42,754 nucleotides of DNA from Treponema sp. (GTDB taxonomy: Bacteria; Spirochaetota; Spirochaetia; Treponematales; Breznakiellaceae): assembly GCA_009777995.1 (NCBI GenBank), contig WRKT01000021.1, forward strand, positions 1 to 42,754. The letters run 5' to 3'. This document shows, piece by piece, positions 34,698 to 41,385 of the stretch. The notes under the pieces were generated by a model that was given only the letters and a program-made list of their open reading frames with translations, was not told the DNA's origin and searched no databases. Position numbers and translations under genes: made by a program. How positions within the stretch are numbered: position 1 is the stretch's first letter; every line of letters begins with the position of its first letter.

Positions 34698-35336
34698 TTA
34701 CCTTTCTAAATAGCCATATAGTCCCAAGGCAGCGTTAAAGACAACGGCACTATACACGGAAAAACGCTCTAGGATTCCGAAATAAACAGGTGGTACAGTA
34801 TTTACTCCGATTACACCCATAACCATGAACCCTAAAGAGAATAACGCTATTATAGCCAAAGGTTTATGGCCTTTGCTTTTTAATCCGCCTACAGCAATCA
34901 AGCCAAGTGAAGCGACTGACAGAACAACGACCAAAGCAGTCACTACATACAGGTGAATAATGTCTTGAAAATTACCTGCATATCCGCTTCCCGATAAAGG
35001 AAAAAGCAAATAGCCAATGGCTGATATGAAATTCATTGCAGTGAACAAATAAACACCAAGCCGTAAAAATTTATTAGCTCTGTTTTGTACAACAATGCAA
35101 ACCATTGAACAGCACAAACAACTGAATATACCATATATAGAAGAAAGCCCGCTTGCAATCACGAAAGACGGCGCATCAATCGCTGTCAAATCACTTACTG
35201 CTTGACTCATCCGGTTATAGTTCGGGTAGTACATTGCTCCGACAAGATCATGGAGTATGTAAAATACAAGTCCGATTATGCCGGATAGGCAAAACCGGTT
35301 TGCAAGATTTCTGTTTTTCATCATTTCCTCTGCCAT
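34698..35336 (-). CDS. DUF998 membrane protein
   Basis: 212 residues from ATG 35336, which overlaps the stop of the upstream gene (TAATG). Six predicted membrane segments (for example CLSGIIGLVFYILHDLVGAM and LYVVTALVVVLSVASLGLIAV). YPNYNRMSQAVSDLTAIDAPS is the DUF998-type loop after the first helix. The function of the family is unknown. Translational coupling to the nitrilase-like lipoprotein suggests they act together. An upstream in-frame start three codons earlier exists but would overlap the preceding gene more. Confidence 0.8.
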   Translation of the reverse strand: MAEEMMKNRNLANRFCLSGIIGLVFYILHDLVGAMYYPNYNRMSQAVSDLTAIDAPSFVIASGLSSIYGIFSCLCCSMVCIVVQNRANKFLRLGVYLFTAMNFISAIGYLLFPLSGSGYAGNFQDIIHLYVVTALVVVLSVASLGLIAVGGLKSKGHKPLAIIALFSLGFMVMGVIGVNTVPPVYFGILERFSVYSAVVFNAALGLYGYLER

Positions 35337-36193
35337 TACCTGCACCTAACTTGAGCGAAGATATAACCTTCCCTTCCGGTCATTTCTACTCTATTTATGC
35401 CGGTTGGGGTACTTAGATATATTGAGCCTGTATACTCGATTCCATCCTCATTGCCTGCACGGTTGGCAAGTAGTAGCCATGTTTTTATATGCCGGGGTCT
35501 AAGGGGATAAAAAAATGCCGGAATTCCGGTGTTTACTGCCGCAGGGAATAAAACCAGTTCTGCACCTGATGCTTGAATTTGCCCGTTTACACGTTTACTT
35601 GCAGAATCGTAACAAATAATCGTAGCAACTTTAATATTATCAACTATATCTATTGAAATGCTGTTTCCTGTTGAAAATCCGCTTTCTTTATCTTCTCGGT
35701 TTAAGTACTGCTTTCGATAAACCGATTCAATTTCACCATCCGGATTAATTAAGATTTGAGAATTGTAAATATTATCCCCTGATCTTTCAACCATACCGAA
35801 GGAAATATAAACCTGATGTTCTATAGCTTTTTGCGAAATTAAACCGGTAGTTATGCCGGGAATGGTTTCCGCTATTGAGTTTTGATATTCTGACGGGTTT
35901 GATGGCCTATAATAATATCCAAGAGAAGTTTCTCCAAATAAAATAAGCCTGACAGCAGGCTGCTCCGATACGATTTTTTCAATGAAGGCTATAATCTTGT
36001 TCCGGTTTACATCCGGCACAGGGTCTAAAATAAGGCTTACAGATGCTACATTTAATATCCTTGTTGCTCCGCTGTCATCATATTCCTTTGGAGAGTTCAA
36101 ATGCTGTGAAAACGGGGAGAAAATATAATCATCATCAAGAATTTCACATGATGAAACACTGAATAAGAGAATAAAGCACATAATTAAAAACAT
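35336..36193 (-). CDS. Carbon-nitrogen hydrolase (nitrilase/Lnt-like) lipoprotein
   Basis: 285 residues. N-terminal MFLIMCFILLFSVSSCEILD looks like a lipoprotein signal (VSSC). The nitrilase-superfamily triad is present in order: Glu in ILFGETSLGYYY, Lys in VYRKQYLNRE and Cys in VATIICYDSASK. The spacing and LLANRAGNEDG segment resemble the periplasmic domain of apolipoprotein N-acyltransferase, but there is no multi-helix membrane domain. So this looks like a free, membrane-tethered CN-hydrolase. The next gene, a multi-pass DUF998 protein, is coupled by TAATG and may supply the membrane part. No ribosome site is visible, and a TATATT lies 10 bases before the ATG. Confidence 0.78.
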   Translation of the reverse strand: MFLIMCFILLFSVSSCEILDDDYIFSPFSQHLNSPKEYDDSGATRILNVASVSLILDPVPDVNRNKIIAFIEKIVSEQPAVRLILFGETSLGYYYRPSNPSEYQNSIAETIPGITTGLISQKAIEHQVYISFGMVERSGDNIYNSQILINPDGEIESVYRKQYLNREDKESGFSTGNSISIDIVDNIKVATIICYDSASKRVNGQIQASGAELVLFPAAVNTGIPAFFYPLRPRHIKTWLLLANRAGNEDGIEYTGSIYLSTPTGINRVEMTGREGYIFAQVRCR

Positions 36194-36203
36194 TATGATT
36201 TAG

Positions 36204-36273
36204 AATATAATATAATCCCGTCTTTTAACCATCACCCTTCGGGGTAGTTTTGGGGTAATTTTAGGGTGGTTAC
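36204..36273 (-). promoter_or_regulatory. Promoter with three 11-bp direct repeats before the nitrilase-like gene
   Basis: Plus-strand repeats GGGGTAGTTTT (36241-36251), GGGGTAATTTT (36252-36262) and AGGGTGGTTAC (36263-36273), in register every 11 bp. On the minus strand they lie upstream of a TATATT -10 box (36204-36209) and ATG 36193. Helically phased direct repeats suggest cooperative binding of a winged-helix-type or similar regulator. That reading is inference. Confidence 0.5.
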
Positions 36274-36275
36274 GG

Positions 36276-37202
36276 CTATTGAAGCGGTTTATACCCGCGA
36301 AAAAGGGCTGTAAGGGCATTAATATTGGAAACGCCTGTTTTTTTATAGATGCTCTTTAAATGGGCTTTCACTGTATTGCCGGAAACATTAAGGACTGTCG
36401 AAAGTTCTTTATAACTATAACTACCTGCAAGCACAGCTTCAACAACTTCGAGCTCACGCCTGCTTAAAACCTCAATGAACTTCATGTAGTTGCCAACGTA
36501 TGCCGGCTTTACTTCATTTACACCCGGAGCCGGAATATCCGCAGCCAATCGAGAATACAGATAAAATAAAAACAGCATTAATCCCACTATAAACGCACCC
36601 ATAATAGCCGGGATAAAAAAAGGTATAGACAACACTGCCAGTATTTCTTCATACAACGTAAGAACCATTGTAGGGAATAGAATAAACACCAGGTTGAAAA
36701 ACACATATATTTTTAGAGGCGGTTTTAACTTGGTTTCACGGAGCCATCGCGCAGCCAAAATACAGCAAACAACAATCAAACTATTGCTAAAAACAGTTAA
36801 ACTATAGTATATATGTGTATTTTGCTGTAAAAATTGCGGCCAGCTTAACGAACCTATAAAAGGATGAAATAAAAAAAGGAAAAAATAAATGAATGGCAGG
36901 TGCGCTAAATTAATTAGTGCATAAGTAAAGGTGGCAGAAATAAGCGCCCTTTGACGGTTATCACCTAATAAAACAGGAATAAGAAGATAAGCGGCTATAT
37001 GGATAAGGGTAATATCTATGAATGTAGGCTCCTGTACATGTTCAAACATGTATAATCTCTGCCATAACAGTGAAAGAGGGCGTCCCAGAACAAGCACCGT
37101 CAAAAGGGCAATAGACCGCAACCGGGACTGAGGTTTATTCAGCTTGTAGAAAAGGGCGTATAATCCTATAGAGGAAATTAATCCTACAAAGAAATTTGGA
37201 AT
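36276..37202 (-). CDS. Membrane LuxR-family regulator, probably initiated at ATT
   Basis: 308 residues if read from ATT 37202, 281 from TTG 37121. About seven to eight membrane segments are followed by a LuxR helix-turn-helix at the C-terminus (LSRRELEVVEAVLAGSYSYKEL, then NVSGNTVKAHLKSIYKKTGV). The codons between 37202 and 37121 encode a clear first membrane helix (NFFVGLISSIGLYALFY) plus a basic loop (YKLNKPQSRLR), and no ATG, GTG or TTG opens them. AGGAG sits 7 bases before ATT 37202, just after a good sigma-70 promoter. Like the regulator at 2320-3729 it has no receiver domain, so it should sense a signal through the membrane part. Confidence 0.75.
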   Translation of the reverse strand: MPNFFVGLISSIGLYALFYKLNKPQSRLRSIALLTVLVLGRPLSLLWQRLYMFEHVQEPTFIDITLIHIAAYLLIPVLLGDNRQRALISATFTYALINLAHLPFIYFFLFLFHPFIGSLSWPQFLQQNTHIYYSLTVFSNSLIVVCCILAARWLRETKLKPPLKIYVFFNLVFILFPTMVLTLYEEILAVLSIPFFIPAIMGAFIVGLMLFLFYLYSRLAADIPAPGVNEVKPAYVGNYMKFIEVLSRRELEVVEAVLAGSYSYKELSTVLNVSGNTVKAHLKSIYKKTGVSNINALTALFRGYKPLQ

Positions 37203-37209
37203 AGTATAA

Positions 37210-37251
37210 CTCCTATTTTCTCTAATATATCTAATAATGCCAATTTGTCAA
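37210..37251 (-). promoter_or_regulatory. Promoter and ribosome site of the second LuxR regulator
   Basis: Minus strand: TTGACA (37246-37251), 16-base spacer, TATATT (37224-37229), predicted start near 37217, then AGGAG (37210-37214) 7 bases before ATT 37202. This arrangement excludes any start upstream of 37202. Confidence 0.7.
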
Positions 37252-37340
37252 CTCTGCAATATCAAAGAAACATGCTCAAATTATACCATTAAAAATAAAA
37301 ATGTGTAGAGAAAAATTTTATTGCTATCACTTAAGTCTCT

Positions 37341-37397
37341 ATGCGTCATATACGACGCATATATGACGTATATATGACGCATATATGATGTCATTAA
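37341..37397. repeat. 20-bp dyad plus 11-bp tandem repeats, likely operator region
   Basis: A perfect dyad ATGCGTC-N6-GACGCAT (37341-37360) leads into three exact 11-bp units GACGYATATAT (37354-37364, 37365-37375, 37376-37386) and a degenerate fourth, GATGTCATTAA. It lies about 90 bp upstream of the -35 box of the membrane LuxR gene and about 50 bp past the end of the small Cys-rich gene. The 11-bp period keeps each unit on one face of the helix. Confidence 0.65.
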
Positions 37398-37445
37398 TAA
37401 TCACTATATAGTATATAATTCCTATGTTTCAATAGTTTTTCTTGA

Positions 37446-37961
37446 TCATCTGTCTCTCATTGGAATGTATTTATGCTTTTTTGCCTTTCCCTCTTTTATT
37501 GTGTTCTTCCTCAGCTCTATCAGTTTTTCTATACATTCAATAGCCTTTGTGCCGGGATTGGTAAAAACAATGGACTTTTCACAGGCATAGTCATATTTTT
37601 TCCCAAAAACCGTACTGACCGGCAAGGCGCATTTTCCGCAATTCTTGCAGATTCTTTGGTTTGCCCAAACGATTTCCTTAAAATCATCAGGCAGAGTAGA
37701 ATCATCGGATTCGCCGATAAAAGGTATTATATGCCATGAGTTCGGTTTTAGGTCGTGATAATTAGCAGCCCCATGCAACCGTATAAAACACACACTGAAT
37801 GTTTTATAACTAATCTTCCAAAAATTAGTGGCTGCCCATTGAGGGTTTAACTTGTTTTCTCTCAAATACGCAATAAAATGCAATGCGTTCTTCAGCGTAT
37901 TGCCTGTGAGTACGTCCCTGATTATATCCTCTATTTCCGGCTTTGCTGCTTTCTCAGGCAT
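37446..37961 (-). CDS. Hypothetical protein with CxxCxxC cluster
   Basis: 171 residues from ATG 37961 (AAGGAA upstream); a longer frame overlaps the preceding gene. I do not recognise the family. The N-terminal part is helical (IEDIIRDVLTGNTLKNALHFIAYL). The middle has aromatic-rich strands (NFWKISYKTFSVCFIRLH, NSWHIIPFIGE). RICKNCGKCALPVS offers CxxCxxC, with another Cys in DYACEKSIVF, so a zinc or iron-sulfur site is possible. The basic C-terminus (KEGKAKKHKYIPMRDR) is typical of small cytoplasmic proteins. It follows the GyrI-like gene on the same strand, so it may be co-transcribed with it. Confidence 0.65.
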   Translation of the reverse strand: MPEKAAKPEIEDIIRDVLTGNTLKNALHFIAYLRENKLNPQWAATNFWKISYKTFSVCFIRLHGAANYHDLKPNSWHIIPFIGESDDSTLPDDFKEIVWANQRICKNCGKCALPVSTVFGKKYDYACEKSIVFTNPGTKAIECIEKLIELRKNTIKEGKAKKHKYIPMRDR

Positions 37962-37984
37962 TTCCTTTTTCTCCCGGCCCGGAA

Positions 37985-38488
37985 TTAGCCGATTTTCCTT
38001 ATAGGCACCCAAAATTCATACCTGCTTCCTTCAGGAGAATCTGAACTGTCCTTTTCGATTATTGTTATCGGGCTGCCGGGGCCGTCGTACCTGGCATATC
38101 CGTTCGGTATCTGTAAAGTCTCAATGTACTTCCATCCGCCATTTATCTCGTCCATCTCTTTATAATCTTGTTTGGGAACCCATTCATAGGTTACTACAAG
38201 AAAATCGCTCGCAGGAAATTTCACCAATGTATAGCCTTCGGGGACTTTGTCAACCTTATTAACCAGCAGACCCTGAAAGTAGATTTTTTCTCCCGCTTTA
38301 TTTGTGTACCACACGTTTATGGGCTTTGGATCAGCTGCAAAGGGAAGGATGGGGTCATATCCGCCCTTCTTGAAAAAATTACCCCAAATAGTGCCAAAAT
38401 CCGGGGATTCTGTAAGGATATTCTCGTTGCCGAGAATTGAATACTCATCCAAGTGCATTTGGAATGTCACGAATGATGGTTTGCTCAT
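37985..38488 (-). CDS. GyrI-like small-molecule-binding protein
   Basis: 167 residues from ATG 38488, which has GGAGG 8 bases upstream (ATG 38503 is in frame but carries the ribosome site within its codons). The GyrI/SOUL-like fold is suggested by an early FGTIWGNFFKKGGYDP, then YTLVKFPASDFLVVTYEW, ending in EFWVPIRKIG, the usual family ending (xExWIPI). No DNA-binding domain is attached. Stand-alone members bind hydrophobic compounds or act as cofactors of regulators. The AraC-type protein at 31275-32186 carries the same type of domain. A short GGACATTTT repeat lies 61 bases upstream. Confidence 0.78.
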   Translation of the reverse strand: MSKPSFVTFQMHLDEYSILGNENILTESPDFGTIWGNFFKKGGYDPILPFAADPKPINVWYTNKAGEKIYFQGLLVNKVDKVPEGYTLVKFPASDFLVVTYEWVPKQDYKEMDEINGGWKYIETLQIPNGYARYDGPGSPITIIEKDSSDSPEGSRYEFWVPIRKIG

Positions 38489-38581
38489 GCCTTTGTCCTC
38501 CATATTGATTAACCCTAGCAGAAATGCAAAAAAATAAATTAACAAAAACGGACATTTTAAAATTTTAATCTATCTTTTTTA

Positions 38582-39487
38582 CTATTCAAGAGGCAGTTCT
38601 TGTTGTTTTAATGTTGAAAAAATACCATAACCACGCCTGATCATTTGGTTAGCTACCCTCATATCATAGTTTATCCCTTGCTTTTCACATGTTTCTACAA
38701 ATATATTCCATAATTTTTTACTGTAAGGTGAATAACAACGGTAATTATTTTTAAACCTTTCCCTATATTTCTCAGAGATCCCGGGATAATGCTTTTCTGC
38801 CTCTTGATAGAAATAGTCACGCTGTACATCTGCCATAGTAATAAGAGTGGATATGTATACATATTCTGCTCCATGAACCTTTGCTTTTTTCACAAGCTCT
38901 TGTATGTTTACAATGGTGTCCGTTATATGCGGAATTACAGGATCTATTAATACACCTGTTATTATTCCGTTTTTTGATAAATGCTCTATGGCTTCAAATC
39001 GTTGTGTTGTCGTTGATGCAAACGGCTCTACTTTCCTGCACGTTTCATCATCAGAACAGGTAATGGAAAAGTTGACACTTGCAGGAGAATGTTTTTTTAT
39101 GTCTAATAAAATATCCGTGTCTCTTTTTAAAAAGTCGCTTTTTGTAATAATACTTATTCCAAATCTAAATGCGTTGATTAATTCTAAAGCGTTCCTCGTC
39201 AGTTTATGTTCTTTTTCCTCAAAGTTATACGGATCTGATACACCGCCTGTTAATATAACCCCTGTTTTCCTTTTTTTGAGGAGATCGTCACGGACTATTC
39301 GTAATGCATCTTTTTTTGCCCTTACACAATCAAAATCACCGGTTTTTTCATAATAATTACTTCTGGCATAACAATATATACAACCGTGATTGCAGCCACG
39401 GTATATATTCATGACATATTCTGATTTCAGGTAGTAATTGTTGGGACCTCCATTTGTTACAATTGTCTTGGCGTCTATGAATTCCAT
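38582..39487 (-). CDS. SPL-family radical SAM protein, paralogue 2
   Basis: 301 residues. MNIYRGCNHGCIYCYARS holds CxxxCxxC. The same motifs as the protein at 28591-29496 follow in the same order (SDPYNFEEKEHKLTRNALELINAFRFG, FSITCSDDETCRKVEPF, CYSPYSKKLWNIF), with identical overall length. The family is SplB-related and its substrate unknown. The C-terminus differs (IFSTLKQQELPLE). Just upstream is a frameshifted small ORF and a 51-bp repeat, so this copy may have arrived with the mobile-looking segment. Confidence 0.82.
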   Translation of the reverse strand: MEFIDAKTIVTNGGPNNYYLKSEYVMNIYRGCNHGCIYCYARSNYYEKTGDFDCVRAKKDALRIVRDDLLKKRKTGVILTGGVSDPYNFEEKEHKLTRNALELINAFRFGISIITKSDFLKRDTDILLDIKKHSPASVNFSITCSDDETCRKVEPFASTTTQRFEAIEHLSKNGIITGVLIDPVIPHITDTIVNIQELVKKAKVHGAEYVYISTLITMADVQRDYFYQEAEKHYPGISEKYRERFKNNYRCYSPYSKKLWNIFVETCEKQGINYDMRVANQMIRRGYGIFSTLKQQELPLE

Positions 39488-39490
39488 AAT

Positions 39491-39623
39491 CTATAGTTTT
39501 GGTCTATGTCCTTTATCCATTAAATCAAATAAAACCTGTAAATTGCGTGAGGTTGATGCCCAATTATCAAGTCCAAGCAAGTTGATTTTCTTTCTAAGTT
39601 CCTTAGTTTTTATAGATAATCAT
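39491..39623 (-). pseudogene. Frameshifted small ORF (43 codons if one A is removed)
   Basis: ATG 39623 reads MIIYKN and stops. Removing one base from an A5 run at the fifth-sixth codon gives a continuous frame through TKELRKKINLLGLDNW and ASTSRNLQVLFDLMDKGH to TAG 39491. The composition is protein-like (Leu, Lys, Asp rich, no internal stops) but I do not recognise a family. Either a decayed gene or a homopolymer error. It lies between the second SPL gene and the 51-bp repeat. Confidence 0.45.
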
Positions 39624-39644
39624 AAAGTATAATTTATATCTAGG

Positions 39645-39695
39645 AAATTTTTTTGATATTTTGGGACATTTTAGGACAAATTGCACATAACGTTA
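39645..39695 (-). repeat. ~50-bp direct repeat flanking the methyltransferase, copy 1
   Basis: Shares AAATTTTTT, GATATTTTGGGACAT, a variable TTAG segment, and AATTGCACATAACGTTA in order with 40614-40663. In this copy GCAC-TAACGTTA-GTGC continues the end into a compact palindrome (39683-39700). It lies downstream of the methyltransferase stop and upstream of the frameshifted small ORF, on the minus strand. Confidence 0.7.
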
Positions 39696-39733
39696 CGTGC
39701 TGTTGTAAACAAACAACCCCTTTGTACTTAATA

Positions 39734-40489
39734 TTACTTCTTTGTCGCAACTAAGCGGATGAACCCCATATACTCCCCTTTGTCTGTAAGAAAATAATGT
39801 GATTCATCACTCCATCGGCTTTTACCGGATTCAAACAATGCTTTATCATAGCGCAGCCACAGTTCGCAGCCATTAGGAAGAGTGTCGGCGGCGTTTATGG
39901 ATACAAGGCCGGTTTTCTCCCATAGGTTTCTGTACCACGGTAAAGTTTGCCATGTCCACAATTCGTCACCCAAAAACCTTTGAAGATACTCGGGTACGCC
40001 GTTTGTAACATCTTTCATAAATCCGGTTACAATCATGCCAAGTTGACCGCCTGGTCGTAAAAACTTCAAAATGTTTTCTAAATATGCGTCATCCAAACCA
40101 AAGTACATAAAAGAGTTTATACAGATAATGGCATCAAAAAAGCCTTGTGCAAAAGGCAGGTTTTTTGCGTCAGCTTGTATCGGACAAATAAGATGTTCGA
40201 CACCAAAAGCTTTAGCGTTCTTCCATTTTTCCTCCGGGTCGTCCCATAAATCAACGGCATATACTTGAACGACAAATTCACGGGCAAGGAAAACACTTGT
40301 CATACCTTTTCCGCAAGCAAGATCAAGAACTCGCATACCTGGTTTTAAGTCAAAGGCCAGAGTTAAATATTCTGCCAACCATAGCGGGTGAGGACCCATC
40401 TCGTTATCGAAAATCCATGTAGGATCATATTCATTTGAACGAGGGAACTGTTCACTATGTAGTACATCAGGTTTAATTCTATTGTTCAA
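39734..40489 (-). CDS. SAM-dependent class I methyltransferase
   Basis: 251 residues. MRVLDLACGKGMTSVFLA is motif I (SAM-binding, with the GxG variant GKG), YAVDLWDD the acidic second strand, ADAKNLPF the third, and FLRPGGQLGMIVTGF the post-III strand. The substrate cannot be assigned; the WIFDNEMGPHPLWLAEYL opening resembles small-molecule methyltransferases. The start is TTG 40489 with GGGAGG 7 bases upstream, about 87 bases after a TTGACA/TATCTA promoter. The gene plus its promoter lies between two ~50-bp direct repeats, like a cassette of about 1 kb. Confidence 0.82.
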   Translation of the reverse strand: MNNRIKPDVLHSEQFPRSNEYDPTWIFDNEMGPHPLWLAEYLTLAFDLKPGMRVLDLACGKGMTSVFLAREFVVQVYAVDLWDDPEEKWKNAKAFGVEHLICPIQADAKNLPFAQGFFDAIICINSFMYFGLDDAYLENILKFLRPGGQLGMIVTGFMKDVTNGVPEYLQRFLGDELWTWQTLPWYRNLWEKTGLVSINAADTLPNGCELWLRYDKALFESGKSRWSDESHYFLTDKGEYMGFIRLVATKK

Positions 40490-40582
40490 CGCCGTTCCTC
40501 CCGTATTTTATTCGAAAAATCACCAAAAAAACAAAATTATAGAATTTTATTATATCACAATATAAACAATCTACTTCGTTAA

Positions 40583-40611
40583 TAGATACCATTCTTAATA
40601 ATTTATGTCAA
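40583..40611 (-). promoter_or_regulatory. Promoter of the methyltransferase gene
   Basis: Minus strand TTGACA (40606-40611), 17-base spacer, TATCTA (40583-40588). The promoter begins two bases inside the flanking repeat, so each cassette-like unit would carry its own promoter. Confidence 0.6.
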
Positions 40612-40613
40612 GT

Positions 40614-40663
40614 AAATTTTTTGATATTTTGGGACATCTTAGTAAGAATTGCACATAACGTTA
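40614..40663 (-). repeat. ~50-bp direct repeat flanking the methyltransferase, copy 2
   Basis: Same orientation as 39645-39695 and 969 bp away. It shares AAATTTTTT, GATATTTTGGGACAT and AATTGCACATAACGTTA, and differs mainly in the short middle. Here the end continues as CATAAC-GTTA-GTTATG (40654-40669), another small palindrome with different outer bases. Confidence 0.7.
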
Positions 40664-40699
40664 GTTATGCTTAACTCATTTTAATCGGTCGATAATATA

Positions 40700-40727
40700 T
40701 TGACATAATATAGAAATTGTATATAAT
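40700..40727 (+). promoter_or_regulatory. Promoter reading toward the LytTR-DUF3021 pair
   Basis: TTGACA (40700-40705), 16-base spacer, TATAAT (40722-40727), a near-consensus sigma-70 promoter. The transcript would start near 40734 and run about 205 bases, through the frameshifted ORF, before ATG 40939. The rest of the 449-base gap holds the methyltransferase promoter and repeat copy 2. Confidence 0.65.
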
Positions 40728-40779
40728 AGAGAGGTATGTTAATAGATCAATTGGAGATGGGTATTGCCGGGGTCATTAT

Positions 40780-40942
40780 ATGGTAATTTATTCAAGAAAG
40801 AAAAAAGTGATAGCAAGAATTTTTATTAGAGATAATGGAGTAAAATGTGGTTATGTATTCACATTTACAAATCCCAAAAATTAAACATATTAAGGATTAT
40901 ATTAATATTTTTAAAGAATTTTATGTGAAAAGACAGAGATGA
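40780..40942 (+). pseudogene. Frameshifted small ORF ending on the LytTR start codon
   Basis: ATG 40780 reads MVIYSRKKKVIARIFIRDNG and continues to VFTFTNPKN, then stops at 40882-40884. In the +1 frame the DNA goes on as KHIKDYINIFKEFYVKRQR to TGA 40940-40942. Removing one A from an A5 run near 40876-40880 joins both parts. The frame is also open upstream (GDGYCRGHY), so the N-terminus may be lost. The final TGA overlaps the LytTR ATG (ATGA), the usual mark of an operon partner. I do not recognise the family. Confidence 0.45.
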
Positions 40943-41385
40943 TCATTAAACTTGAAAAACTTCTTGGACAGAAGGACATTGAAGTACATATTAAATATCC
41001 TGAAGGAAACAAGGACATAGAGCATATTGTTTCGTTTCTAAATTCATTTACTGCAAAAATTGAGTGTTTCTCGGGAAGTAATCAAACGATAATTCCTGTT
41101 TCAGAGATTTACTTTGTTGAAAGTATGCAAAACAAGACTATTATCCACAGTGAGAATGAAAACTATCATAGCAAATTACGTTTATACCGGCTTAAAGAAA
41201 AGTTAGCGAATTATGACTTTATTCAAATCAGCAAATACTGTATTATAAATGCTAATAAGCTGGAAAAGGTAAAATCTTTATTCAACAGCCGCATGGAAGC
41301 TACCTTGTCAAACGGAAAACGCCTAATAGTTACCAGGAAGTATCTTGAATGCATAAAACAGGTCTTCCTAAAGGATGAACAATGA
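40939..41385 (+). CDS. LytTR-type DNA-binding protein (no receiver domain)
   Basis: 148 residues. After an N-terminal ~45-residue alpha/beta part (VHIKYPEGNKDIEHIVSFLNSF) comes a LytTR domain: IIPVSEIYFVESMQNKTIIHS, LRLYRLKEKLANYDFIQISKYCIINANKLEKV, ATLSNGKRLIVTRKYLECI. This short architecture is always found next to DUF3021 membrane proteins in Firmicutes-like gene pairs, as it is here (ATGA overlap with the next gene). Such pairs act as LytTR regulatory systems in which the membrane protein holds the regulator inactive, so this is probably one. Confidence 0.88.
   Translation: MIIKLEKLLGQKDIEVHIKYPEGNKDIEHIVSFLNSFTAKIECFSGSNQTIIPVSEIYFVESMQNKTIIHSENENYHSKLRLYRLKEKLANYDFIQISKYCIINANKLEKVKSLFNSRMEATLSNGKRLIVTRKYLECIKQVFLKDEQ

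Noticed and set aside
37341-37397. CRISPR array
   Set aside because: Units are 11 bp and directly contiguous with no spacers; no cas genes are present.
39645-40669. Calling the methyltransferase repeats integron attC sites
   Set aside because: The core (CATAACGTTA with small flanking palindromes) does not fit the GTTRRRY/RYYYAAC pattern well, and no integrase gene is in the window. It is kept as a hypothesis in the findings only.
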